In this document: piece after piece, positions 15,201-22,407 of the stretch
How the letters are laid out: every line of letters starts with the position of its first letter
How positions within the stretch are numbered: the first letter of the stretch is position 1
DNA from: a virus
Strand: one strand, 5' to 3'
Length of the DNA stretch: 30,513 bases
IMG/VR virus record: IMGVR_UViG_3300008267_000231
Span: 1 to 30,513 of that record
The notes under the pieces: generated by a model
What the model saw: the letters and a program-made list of their open reading frames with translations, nothing else
Databases searched by the model: none
What the model was told of the DNA's origin: nothing
Position numbers and translations under genes: made by a program

Positions 15201-16729
15201 TGACCTTGAGGGATGATAACTGCAGGTTCACCAAGGAAAGCCCTGCGACGATCAGCAAATGGGTCCAATGTCGGCAGTGGAGCAGGTGTAGCTGCTTCAT
15301 TCACAGTTGGCGCAAACATCTGCTCACGACGAGCCTGCATGAATGGGTCAGTTTCACCTTCGTTGTATCCAGCGTCACCCGGTTGTGGAGGTGAAGGAAG
15401 GGCAGGAGTAGCAGTTGGGTCTGGATTACCGCCTGCAAGAACATCGGTAGCCTTACCTGCTTTCAAACTACCCGGTGTATATATCTGCGCTCCACCACCG
15501 GCAACACCACCAATGCCAAAGCCTGCGGCAAAGGCGTTAAGAACACGTAGCTTACCGCTATCGGAACCGAAGTCCTCATTGGGATTGGCAGCAAGCAGAA
15601 GAAGTTCCTGAGCAGCTTCAGTACTACCTTCAAGCAGACCACCGGCAGTACCGCCGACAGCACCGCGCTTAAGGAGTTCTCCTGCCTTACCGCGTGTCGT
15701 TGGTATACCCGCAAAAGCTTTGTTACCTAGTTTTAGAGTACCACCAAAAATCTTATTGGCAAGTACAGCCTCGGGAAACAGATCAAGTGCAGCGTATGGA
15801 AGACCCCCAAGGATGGCCTTCATTCGATCAGGCTCTCCAGATTCTACTGTCTCGCCATAGATATCTGATGCACCCATTGCGTAACTATTAGCAATTCGAG
15901 CTGCTGCACCCCCAGCGATACCGGCTGCAGTCTTGAGAACTTTAGTTTCATCTAGGGTAAGTGGGACGATAGCCTTACCAGCAGCCTTGAGTTCGTTGTT
16001 GGTTATGACCTTTGCAGTAATTTCAGCAAGAGACTTCTTAATAGTACCCTTACCAACAAGGCCAGCGATAACACCGGCTGCACCAGTGGCAGGGTTAATA
16101 CCGCCACCTGCTGCTGAACCACCAGCATAGCCAATGGCAATAGTAGCCAGATTCTCTAGAAGAGTTGGGCCAAACTGTGCTAAATTTGCAACAAACCAGT
16201 CAGTCACACCGCGCTCAGGAGAAGAACCGATTTCACTGAACGACCTCTGGTATGGCTCAACCTTAGCTAAGTCCTGTGCCTGTTGTTCTACAATGCTCTT
16301 ACCCAGTGTTTCAGCACCGGCAAGCTGCAGACCATAACCAGCAAGTTGTTGTAGGTTGTCTACGCCAATGCCGAAGTTTCGAGTGAGCAAACGCCACGTA
16401 CTGGGATCAGTAATCTCGCGCACATGACCAAGATATCCAGCAGAATCAAGAGAAACCCAGTCGCCCTGTGGGGCAGGTCTAGGGGTCGGGTCGTTGAAGT
16501 ACTCAAGCGACTTAACCTTTTGAGTTTCGTCATCAGCCTTGAACGTGCGCCCGTTCACATAGAACGAGTCCAGCGATGGGCTGTACTTAACAGTCGCACT
16601 GCCAGTATCCAGAGGCGCATACTCAGGCTGACTAGGCTGAGTAAATTGTGGCATCTGCATATCAGGTAGCGGCAGCGGTTGGATCGAACCGTAAAGATTT
16701 GGGGGAGCAATCAGCGGTTGTTCAGCCAT
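9266..16729 (-). CDS. Giant polyvalent virion protein (ART-like, HExxGH zincin-like and PLxRFG-like segments)
   Basis: The protein has 2487 residues and is the last gene of the virion operon. Residues 170-430 are Gly/Ala-rich and membrane-seeking; 433-720 is a Pro/Gln-rich linker. Residues 732-840 resemble an ADP-ribosyltransferase: LVHGG (H736), GGLYTTSEEN (Y769), AVYDIRI and GRTEFVV (E836), an H-Y-E pattern. H1161-E-A-L-G-H1166 plus E1212/E1213 form an HExxGH zincin-like site. A PLxRFG-like motif (PLIHRGKY) starts at 1666. Long helical stretches follow, then hydrophobic helices at about 2150-2197. Such giant proteins in podoviruses are packaged and ejected with DNA and may carry effector domains. 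The ATG has AAGGT upstream and lies nine bases after the transglycosylase gene. The reading frame is certain, the domain calls moderate. Confidence 0.85.
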   Translation of the reverse strand: MAEQPLIAPPNLYGSIQPLPLPDMQMPQFTQPSQPEYAPLDTGSATVKYSPSLDSFYVNGRTFKADDETQKVKSLEYFNDPTPRPAPQGDWVSLDSAGYLGHVREITDPSTWRLLTRNFGIGVDNLQQLAGYGLQLAGAETLGKSIVEQQAQDLAKVEPYQRSFSEIGSSPERGVTDWFVANLAQFGPTLLENLATIAIGYAGGSAAGGGINPATGAAGVIAGLVGKGTIKKSLAEITAKVITNNELKAAGKAIVPLTLDETKVLKTAAGIAGGAAARIANSYAMGASDIYGETVESGEPDRMKAILGGLPYAALDLFPEAVLANKIFGGTLKLGNKAFAGIPTTRGKAGELLKRGAVGGTAGGLLEGSTEAAQELLLLAANPNEDFGSDSGKLRVLNAFAAGFGIGGVAGGGAQIYTPGSLKAGKATDVLAGGNPDPTATPALPSPPQPGDAGYNEGETDPFMQARREQMFAPTVNEAATPAPLPTLDPFADRRRAFLGEPAVIIPQGQANLMQNLRDISSGPVPQAAPQSIAQPNLLTQPRLPAQPVQTALPPQGNMMLQQLQNLIPQQVAPPTNPLMAARLGPVIAAREAARQDFNAGLQSAGNFQQQVRQQQMQQDINQYNAPAMPEPTAIPEAQPFPAQQLPLFQRPGSQLLRRGQGQVALPMQTSEQFASQRAMADRERAFAVPQVQQETYDPSAQMAFDFTTQPVAPTKETPAAKSETVVGPEGLTLVHGGKPGLTLDNIQIIRPADQMKQGKKGRVYGGLYTTSEENDNQATEYAGKDGAVYDIRIAPGVRIVQHNRDITRLSKETIDQYVADGYGVVSGTDVRGRTEFVVINKAAIESVAPRSTFRLNLNPQNTSENIAALNKAALEKVKAKETPVTPQGAVSPVGKPEEGSVPSENLQTEAPKRATNVTTRSVVNDLAEATSLAEAKKPTANMVDLAFSGDEDAVGYIIAATAPNSGIGKTIGQALRSSLKDKITSILKADPTASVKEWIQFAKTYNLVPELKGLLAKATDLPADVQESVNKPDPISREQQIKEARLSQLRAASKARQDKSGGLYLRLDGTPIPEPMVIGRVKMLVAGMVRKFVNAPTVHVAKNVADLKATNPKLYERANAAREAGDFATTKAVGYSFGKDIIIFSDFVQTEQQLKFVLAHEALGHFGFKSIMSDANLKSMLNQAYNQDSEVRNAADELIDLHGMSKLEAIEEVLAQRAAELDTSTIRRVWNFIKNALNRMGFEFDDDAARMLIHQSRMYVRRGITGNFFSNDSITDTISDMTQTAMDGMFSRSDVTFASAASGGLNRVGDNLTVLDNMRSFFTSPDKLQQAVKITADIFSTLDQKARHSEGLTTIYNLFKAQNNLARSLISQLEDMNKFTGMGSVFGGPSQDDLTKAGQYLAQARMYMLQSTKDSDITGYGSLFVLNGSGYPTLNKAVADQVMADGLVTADQFRKGFEIKNALGELQEKVQENIDESSKAWKIYLEQRAVVNKAALDKLEQTYLSAQYQQTELVSDVVKALLPEDTSATQAEVSALKAIIKQYRSILESDIVSSIGTDKVEPSEASTALAKDFLYEVTRAFYKTDKMKDWLSPQAGSTEKAATIFAVPEYDKVRAALTTLQRMNISGDKALGDIQQHIANSVFSEVDARNAEIDAKTTIRTSYAPLIHRGKYEVRLVAYDKSGNPVQLAEAFKDVMPTPRADSIDEVDGIIDGFKNKETGQKENGLAAIWEGKDFDVVNSDGKTVSVRFRVESGKAAVNRSVGESGDFSNFVNYLARNNVSITPQERERLVVSMTKQGDSRRSRLRFSGNPGFNADVVGSIADHIETSSHVSAKIRYRRQTDAVMLNKSAWQGEPSKLKALRLAVDAEKDPSRKAQAVREYNDYAYKYVYSAPKRRPAVDMLKEDGSVAKTVATKGEGNSYFNEASALIEWHGQQLDTANAVEDALSGPVVSRIKTAVVTMQLGGSVATAMVNLLSLGTHSLNYLATYNPARSYGLGYGYSKAFKALSIAGKDVGNYKLADSDYLTKLVEKPWTAGERRNGMTEDEAKYLLSETLTGSLQPSEANTLLGTKRGGIRSGNVQAGIRGYMFMFSYTEAYNRRVTALATYRLEKERALAEGLTESEAQARSRVVTSRTIDMTQGQYAMYNRPRIAYDGIGSLLFMYKQFVVLTLGMMRNLSPSGQAAMIGTILLLSGLKGVPFADDLLDLADFLMQSLNIKKKSAEGEVMLFLNSIVPGLTPYIMRGLVDEMTGATVSSRSGFGDIIPLTGALNYGSDPIREIANFAGPIVGGITSIATNAKDIVSYAAEVVGLKPDTTTINDIMRKSPFAGVRALSDTLVYYQDGKVTTSDGKVALQTVGPMVLGFRLLGFMPADTTKTNDVIRISKGGGAYVAAVKKEFVDAYRRAAVSNNRADMTRIKQQVKQHNIDAKGTGFEIKDFDLAIKKAAKEAMSSSSVRYLRTAPKGLKQDVIDYLNIYGLDVKDGAVQ

Positions 16730-16738
16730 TGTGATACC

Positions 16739-19186
16739 TTATTGAATTCTTAATCCAGCGGAGCCTGGAATTGCAACTGATACGAGTTTAGGACTAGTCG
16801 GCATAACACTACCGTCAGCCGCAATAATTTCACCTGCCGGTTCAAGCATAAATAAGTTTTCAGGATTACCTTTTCTATAGAACACAGATGTATCCCCGAC
16901 CTTAGCTGCTACAAGTTCTCCGCTAGCAACTTTGGCATCGATTTGAGCCTGCGTTACTTTTTCAGAGATCGTATTAAAAAGTGTGCGAGATAGCTGATCG
17001 GCTGTTTCAAGTCGTTTAAGATTACTCTTAAGTGTTTCTTCACCGATAAGTTTGTCACGCGCAGCGGTAGCAGCGGTTACTTCAGCAGCATACTTCGGAT
17101 CAACGATCTGCCTAAACAAGCTAGCGGCTTCGCCTTTAGAATACATCTTTACCCCACCATTAGCGTCGAGTTCAGGGTTATACTCATTTGTCCCCTGTCT
17201 CCTGTTAAGCATGGCGTAGCTACCATTAGCAAGTTGTTGGATTACCATATCTGTGCCAGCAAACCGGTTAAGTGTATCATTAAGATCAGTCACGTTACCG
17301 CTTGACGAGAAATCTCGTATGCTATTTTGGATTTTAATATTCCAAAGCCCAAGATCATGTACACGAAGATTGGCACTGATTGCTTCGTTTGCGCCTTTTA
17401 TTTTTAGATCGTAGTTTTGAGCAAGAGCGTTTATTTCTGCATTTGTGCTTTGATTCAACGCAACAAGTTCGCGCTGAAGCTGATTAACCAGATTGCCATT
17501 GCGACTGGCTCGGGCAACCTCAATATCTTGACCTATCTGCTCTGCTTTAATGAGGTAGGCTTCTCTAATTCTAGCATCTTCTTGTGCTGTGTACTTCTGA
17601 AACAACTCAACATCGCCTGTAGCTTTAGAAACATAATCACTTCTAGCAGCCCCGGCATCCCTGAGAGAAGCTTCAATTTCAGCCTGCGGCCTATTCAAAA
17701 TTTGGGTTACCGGATCAACCTTAGTAGGTGCTTTAACCCCAGCTTCAAGAGCAGTACTCTGAGTAGTAGGAGAGGCGATACTAACGGCAGTACCCTGAGC
17801 AGGACCCTGAGCAGTACCCTGAGCAGGAGCGGCAGCGGAAGTATTAGTATTTAATCCAGCCGCACCGATGTCTTTGAACCCGCCCTGTGCAAGCTGGTTA
17901 AATAGGCCAATACCTACAGTGTTGTAGTCCCTAGTATACATACCATATGGCTTGCTAGTTTTAGGGTCTGTACCAAAATCTGAAAGACCCCCGGGGATTT
18001 CACCTCGGTCAAATGCGTCGTAGCCCGGACCGGCGTGGTACATAGCAAAGATAATATTTGCTGCGCGATTAGGGTAAGACTGCTGCAAATCTTTAAGATA
18101 TAGGACGCCAGCAGTAGCCTGCTGGTCAGCAGTCAAAGCTACTTTAGTATCCCATGAGTACGTAATTGTGCCGTCTGCATTTTTAGTACCGCGAGCAGCC
18201 ATAGGTAGTGAAGCAGCCAACGCCCTTAAAGCAGGGTCAGATGACTTCATAAACTTCTGCCGAGTGGCTTCATAAGTTCCGGGGATTACTTGCATAACAC
18301 CCTTAGCCCCTTTTGGGCTGTCTCCAGTCTCAGTATTAAGATTAGATTCCATAACACCGACGGCTAGCGCAATCTTAGGATCAACACCCGCCTTTCTAGC
18401 GGCCTCAATAATAGCTTTTGCCCCCGGAGGCATTTGTGCTGGGTCAGTAATACTTAAAATCTTAGCCATAGTCTGCGATGCGCCAGCAAGTCTCTCATAA
18501 GCAGATTGGGAAATAGGTTCCCCATTAACAAGAACTGTATTTTCTGGAGGGGCTGATTGGAATGTACTAAACATTCCGCTTTTGTTACCGGTTGTAACTT
18601 TTTTACCAAAAACAATCCCGCGATAGGCTTCCGCCGCCTCGTTTGTTCCCGAGGTAGGGTATGCATATCCGGCAGCCTCAAGTGCAGCCTGTTTCTCAAC
18701 CTGTGCTTTAAGTAGGGCCGCTTCTGTTGCTTGTTGGTCTGTTACAAGTTGATTTTTAAGACCGGCAGTTTGAGAATATGGTGACGCCACATAAGAACCC
18801 TGAGGGCCGGGTACATTTGTATAGACAAGAGGTTCTTGAGGGTTATTTATTTCAGACTGCGTTACAGCGAGAATAGGCGCTGCTGCAGGCGTTTGAAAAG
18901 GTACGTTATTATACGAAGGATTTTCCAGAGATAGACCGGCAGGTGTAGGCCGCCCAAGCAAAATAGCATTCTTTGCTGCGTTTGCTCTAGCTGTTTCTCT
19001 AGCCTCTCCCAACGACCGTTGGCTTTGTTCAAAAGTTGTTAGATTAGTTAGGTTGGTCGCAAGGTCCACAGGAAAGCTACCGACCTTCGGTGCGTTCGGG
19101 TCAACCGGTTGGCGATTAGTAAAAGCAGCCGACGACCCTTGGTTCGCAGCCCCATATAGATACCCAAAATCTGCAAGACCAGCCAT
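16739..19186 (-). CDS. Virion-associated lytic transglycosylase (SLT domain)
   Basis: This 815-residue protein carries a soluble lytic transglycosylase domain at about 250-430. Visible signs are catalytic E280 in GVMESNLN, GAKGVMQVIPGTY at 293-305, GVLYLKDLQQSYPN and AMYHAGPG at 381-388. The first 245 residues are low-complexity and helical. After a QGT/QGP repeat at about 460 the C-terminal half is long and helical (coiled coil about 500-610). In T7 the SLT domain sits on ejected gp16; by position this protein probably opens peptidoglycan during DNA entry and is distinct from the lysis muramidase. AAGGAG precedes the ATG by eight bases. The repeat in the linker is encoded by a 12-bp tandem DNA repeat. 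Confidence 0.9.
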   Translation of the reverse strand: MAGLADFGYLYGAANQGSSAAFTNRQPVDPNAPKVGSFPVDLATNLTNLTTFEQSQRSLGEARETARANAAKNAILLGRPTPAGLSLENPSYNNVPFQTPAAAPILAVTQSEINNPQEPLVYTNVPGPQGSYVASPYSQTAGLKNQLVTDQQATEAALLKAQVEKQAALEAAGYAYPTSGTNEAAEAYRGIVFGKKVTTGNKSGMFSTFQSAPPENTVLVNGEPISQSAYERLAGASQTMAKILSITDPAQMPPGAKAIIEAARKAGVDPKIALAVGVMESNLNTETGDSPKGAKGVMQVIPGTYEATRQKFMKSSDPALRALAASLPMAARGTKNADGTITYSWDTKVALTADQQATAGVLYLKDLQQSYPNRAANIIFAMYHAGPGYDAFDRGEIPGGLSDFGTDPKTSKPYGMYTRDYNTVGIGLFNQLAQGGFKDIGAAGLNTNTSAAAPAQGTAQGPAQGTAVSIASPTTQSTALEAGVKAPTKVDPVTQILNRPQAEIEASLRDAGAARSDYVSKATGDVELFQKYTAQEDARIREAYLIKAEQIGQDIEVARASRNGNLVNQLQRELVALNQSTNAEINALAQNYDLKIKGANEAISANLRVHDLGLWNIKIQNSIRDFSSSGNVTDLNDTLNRFAGTDMVIQQLANGSYAMLNRRQGTNEYNPELDANGGVKMYSKGEAASLFRQIVDPKYAAEVTAATAARDKLIGEETLKSNLKRLETADQLSRTLFNTISEKVTQAQIDAKVASGELVAAKVGDTSVFYRKGNPENLFMLEPAGEIIAADGSVMPTSPKLVSVAIPGSAGLRIQ
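17791..17826. repeat. Three tandem 12-bp repeats in the transglycosylase gene
   Basis: TACCCTGAGCAG, GACCCTGAGCAG and TACCCTGAGCAG follow each other without gaps. On the coding strand they give alternating AQGT and AQGP units in a flexible linker after the SLT domain. The unit length keeps the frame, so copy number could change by slippage without breaking the gene. Confidence 0.8.
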
Positions 19187-19196
19187 CTACTGCTCC

Positions 19197-20660
19197 TTAA
19201 ACCTGTGATGTCAGAAAGGGTCTGGCGAGTGTGCCAAACATATTAGAGTATCCTTGAGCCGACTGAGAGCCATACAGACTTGCATTGCCCTGCATACCAG
19301 CCATAGACCTAAGACCTTCAAGATACCTTGATGGAGAGTTCGGCATTTGGTTGATTGCCGATGATAGTGCGCTCTGGCGGGCAGTAAGCCCAGTACCATA
19401 ACCCTGATCGTATGCTGTACCAACATTTTGACCGATGCCAATGCTGGCACGACGCCCTTCAGCAGAAGTAAACTCAGGGCTACGAAGACCGATGAGGGGT
19501 GCTTCACGGAACGATTCCATCAAGCCACGAGTTCCAGAAATCTTGGCAGCGTTTGCTGCCTGCTGACCGAAGTACGCAGGGTCCATTGCCTTTGCACTGG
19601 CGATAAGACCTTCAACCTCTTTCTTCTTAACCTCGTATGCAGCCTGATCTGTCTTCTTAAGTTCCGCCAATTCCTTGGCATACCTATCAGCGATCTGTTG
19701 TTGCGGGTTTGGTGCAGCTTGGCTCAATGCCATGCCAGCTAAGTTCACGCCGCCTTTAATAAGCGCGTCAGTAAAGCCGCCTGATGTTGCTGCTGCTTTC
19801 GCTGCTGCCTGTTGCCATCCCGGGTTAAGGTATACGTTATTCGCGCCATCAGTGATAAATTTAGGAATGCTTGGATCGACGCCGCCAAACCCGAGGAAAC
19901 CTTTAGGGTCTGGTGCGTAAAAACCATCCCCCAAAAACGGTGAAAGCTTAGATGTGTCAAAATTTATCGGGGCTTGTAATACATTTCCCGCCCCTACGGA
20001 ATAGCCCGGTGGAAGCGAGGCAGTAAACCCAGTGTTAACTGGGCCTATACTTGTAGTCACTGTACTTAGATTATTTGGTGAAACCATAACAGTTCCGTCG
20101 GGGAGGGTAAACGACGGTTGTGCTGCATTTGCAACTGCTCCGGGTTCATATCCTACATTGAAAGATGACGCCGGACTTGCATTAACCGCAGCCAAGTCAG
20201 CCATAGGTGTAGTCAAGTCAGCACCGGTTGTGCTAAGGTATGGATTAGGTGGTGGCAGTGGAGAACCAGCGGCGGTGTAAGCCTGACTTGCAGCGATACC
20301 GCCCGCATCAGGGACTGGAGCGTTACCAAATCCAAACGGGTTCCCACTCATATAAGACGAGAACCCAGCGCCAACGCCGCCCAACAATGCGCCAGTAAGC
20401 GGATTACCACCGGTAAGAGCAGAAGTACCTGCACCTAGAGCAGCACCTGTAAGAGCAGAACCTAGGACGCTAGCTCCTCCAAAGACCGCAGTTGCAATCA
20501 TAGGAGCAAAAAACGGAACTGCAATCGATGCAACAATACCGAGGACAGACCCGATGCCCCCCTTTTTATGCTCAGTCTGAAGAACCGGAGTCCACATCGT
20601 AGACTCCATCAGGGGGGAGCCGACATACTCAATGTTGATGAACGATGGCTGGGTAGTCAT
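19197..20660 (-). CDS. Glycine-zipper internal virion protein, putative membrane-active ejection protein
   Basis: This 487-residue protein has no recognised enzyme domain. After a short N-terminus (to about residue 33, ending HKKGG) comes a long Gly/Ala hydrophobic stretch at 34-110 (GSVLGIVASIAVPFFAPMIA, ALTGAALGAG, GALLGGVGAG) with GxxxG spacing typical of pore- or membrane-inserting phage proteins. The middle is Pro/Asn/Gly-rich; residues 310-400 are helical (AKELAELKKTDQAAYEVKKKEVE); the end is Gln/Ser/Tyr-rich. It lies between the GNAT-like protein and the transglycosylase, the place of gp14 in the T7 ejection module, so an outer-membrane channel role in DNA delivery is inferred. GGAG lies eight bases before the ATG. 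Alternatively it could be a structural tail component. Confidence 0.82.
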   Translation of the reverse strand: MTTQPSFINIEYVGSPLMESTMWTPVLQTEHKKGGIGSVLGIVASIAVPFFAPMIATAVFGGASVLGSALTGAALGAGTSALTGGNPLTGALLGGVGAGFSSYMSGNPFGFGNAPVPDAGGIAASQAYTAAGSPLPPPNPYLSTTGADLTTPMADLAAVNASPASSFNVGYEPGAVANAAQPSFTLPDGTVMVSPNNLSTVTTSIGPVNTGFTASLPPGYSVGAGNVLQAPINFDTSKLSPFLGDGFYAPDPKGFLGFGGVDPSIPKFITDGANNVYLNPGWQQAAAKAAATSGGFTDALIKGGVNLAGMALSQAAPNPQQQIADRYAKELAELKKTDQAAYEVKKKEVEGLIASAKAMDPAYFGQQAANAAKISGTRGLMESFREAPLIGLRSPEFTSAEGRRASIGIGQNVGTAYDQGYGTGLTARQSALSSAINQMPNSPSRYLEGLRSMAGMQGNASLYGSQSAQGYSNMFGTLARPFLTSQV

Positions 20661-20662
20661 AT

Positions 20663-21133
20663 CTAAATCTCCGTTAGTTCAAATCTCATATGAGAGTATA
20701 TCTGCTTGAATCCGAAACGCTCCAGTAATCTTTGCATACCGGGACTTACCCAGCCTTCTATAGTACGTACACCATTCATATAAGCCCAACCACAAAACTG
20801 TTTCCAGAATTTCCTATGTGCCATCCCGAGATTATTACCGCCTAATGCAATAATATTCAATGCAGGAAATTTTGGGTACACTACAAGTTCTGCCGCTAAA
20901 GCTAAGGATACACTACGGTCTGGATTTGTACCTGTCTTATCGTTTGTCAAGACAAAGATATGAGCCTTGCCCGCAAGTGCGAGAGCTTTTAAGTCCGCGA
21001 TATCGAACTCTCCGTGCATGGCTTCTCTCGTACTCCGGTCTAGCAGTGGTTCTATTAGATACCAGTACAACTCTATGTGCGCTGGGGCAGCCAACATTAA
21101 CGGTTCGTATTCGCCTAGCGGTGATACTTGCAT
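20663..21133 (-). CDS. GNAT-fold-like protein of the virion module (T7 gp13 position)
   Basis: This 156-residue protein has an acetyltransferase-like outline: helices near the N-terminus, strands HIFVLTN and ALAAELVVYP, a central helix (GMAHRKFWKQFCGWAYMNG), the strand TIEGWVS and the C-terminal MQRLLERFGFKQIYSHMRFEL, which matches the last helix-strand of GNAT enzymes. The acetyl-CoA-binding RxxGxG/A loop is not evident, so catalysis is doubtful. Similar small proteins occupy this slot in many podoviruses between nozzle and internal core genes and may assist assembly or entry. Its ATG overlaps the preceding stop by one base (TAATG), indicating coupled translation. Confidence 0.78.
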   Translation of the reverse strand: MQVSPLGEYEPLMLAAPAHIELYWYLIEPLLDRSTREAMHGEFDIADLKALALAGKAHIFVLTNDKTGTNPDRSVSLALAAELVVYPKFPALNIIALGGNNLGMAHRKFWKQFCGWAYMNGVRTIEGWVSPGMQRLLERFGFKQIYSHMRFELTEI

Positions 21134-22059
21134 TAGGCAGTCTTGCTCGACATGTTGTACTGATCCAGCATCTTCTGGAAGAACTCTGTCCCCTTAGCGT
21201 CTACAACATGTTTAGGAATGACAAACTCTCCGCCGGATACGCGAATGGGGATATCATCTGCACGACCCGTGCGATCACCGGACGGACTTCCTGTAGCAAT
21301 ACCACCGCCTGCGGCGTACATACCCGGACGGACGCGACCACCATTTGCCATCTGCTGAACTGGACCGCTAGACTGACCGCCCATCTGCTGCTGGACTGCA
21401 GCACCTGCGAGTAGAAGCGCCATAACAATGCTTTGATCGTACTGCTGCGGCAATTCATCTTCGTCAGCAAGGCCACGTTGAATAGCCAGTGCTCTTAGTC
21501 GCGGATACAACTCTGGGTTCTGTGCCGCTGCCTTAGCTAACTGAACAGCGGTGTTAAGTTGTTCAAGTGTAAGCTGCCCAGACTGAACAGCCTGCATAAG
21601 CGTCTGCTGAATCCTCTGAATAACCTCAGGATTCTGGGACATAAGCCGTTGAATTTCACCTTCCATATCAGCAGAACTGATTGGGGTGGCAGGAGCTGAC
21701 GGCATCTGCGGCATTGGCTGTGGGCTAGGAGGAGCCATACCGGCAGGAGGAACCATACCGCCATCCGCGTAGGTAGGCTGCATACGGAAATCCAAGACCG
21801 GATAGTTCGGATTGCTAGCGACAGTACCAGTCGGCTGTGTCTGCAAAGCCTGCATATTAATTGCCATCGGTGCGCCAGCGCCGGGCTGCTGAACAGCAGG
21901 TAGAGTCATCATCGGGGCAGCAGAAGCGGGAGCCATCGGGGCAGGAGCAGCAGGAGCGCGACCAAACATACTTGCAAGCGCAGGAGGCAATGCAGTGTTA
22001 GCTGTAGACGGTGCAGAAGATGAAAACCCCTGCGATCTCATACCACCATAGAAACTCAT
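21133..22059 (-). CDS. Pro/Met-rich virion protein with C-terminal GEFVIPKxVV motif
   Basis: This 308-residue protein starts with a Pro/Ala/Met-rich disordered region (to about residue 130), has a helical centre (EGEIQRLMSQNPEVIQRIQQ to about 230), then a Gly-rich stretch and the C-terminal block DDIPIRVSGGEFVIPKHVV at 268-287 followed by GTEFFQKMLDQYN. That last block recurs in many phage structural proteins, often beside tail tip or internal virion proteins; its function is not established. AGGAGA lies six bases before the ATG. The next gene overlaps its stop. A virion component is likely from motif and context; no enzymatic role is seen. Confidence 0.82.
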   Translation of the reverse strand: MSFYGGMRSQGFSSSAPSTANTALPPALASMFGRAPAAPAPMAPASAAPMMTLPAVQQPGAGAPMAINMQALQTQPTGTVASNPNYPVLDFRMQPTYADGGMVPPAGMAPPSPQPMPQMPSAPATPISSADMEGEIQRLMSQNPEVIQRIQQTLMQAVQSGQLTLEQLNTAVQLAKAAAQNPELYPRLRALAIQRGLADEDELPQQYDQSIVMALLLAGAAVQQQMGGQSSGPVQQMANGGRVRPGMYAAGGGIATGSPSGDRTGRADDIPIRVSGGEFVIPKHVVDAKGTEFFQKMLDQYNMSSKTA

Positions 22060-22068
22060 ATCTATCTC

Positions 22069-22407
22069 CTAGTTTTGTAATTGCCCGATTAAGACGTTCA
22101 GCACCGCTTTGATATATGCAACGTCACCAATAAGCGTATTCACGTCAGTTAGCAACTTTCCATAGTCCTCTAAAGACGGTACATCACTCCCCGATATTGT
22201 AAAGCCTGAACCTTGTGCGCTTGTCTGTTGGATAGACAGTTCACCTATCGGCTGTACAGTAACCTGCCCGCTAATAACAGCTTCAAATCCGGTAACACCG
22301 CGCTGTCCAGTAAGCAATTCAACATTCTGCTTCACCCCATTGAGGAACTGAAACTGCCATTCCGGTACACCGACCTGCGGCACTGGTGGTAAAGCTGCGT
22401 AAGTCAT
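22069..22407 (-). CDS. Small conserved virion-module protein, function unknown
   Basis: This 112-residue protein follows the nozzle gene with an ATGA stop/start overlap and GAGGA just upstream. It shows a Pro-rich start, then WQFQFLNGVKQNVELLTGQRG, a beta-like segment (AVISGQVTVQPIG) and a helical C-terminus (YGKLLTDVNTLIGDVAYIKAV) that could trimerise. Short proteins with the FLNxxKxNVELLTGQRG pattern often follow nozzle genes in aquatic podoviruses. The combination suggests a small trimeric tail or adaptor component, but nothing in the sequence defines the partner. Confidence 0.78.
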   Translation of the reverse strand: MTYAALPPVPQVGVPEWQFQFLNGVKQNVELLTGQRGVTGFEAVISGQVTVQPIGELSIQQTSAQGSGFTISGSDVPSLEDYGKLLTDVNTLIGDVAYIKAVLNVLIGQLQN

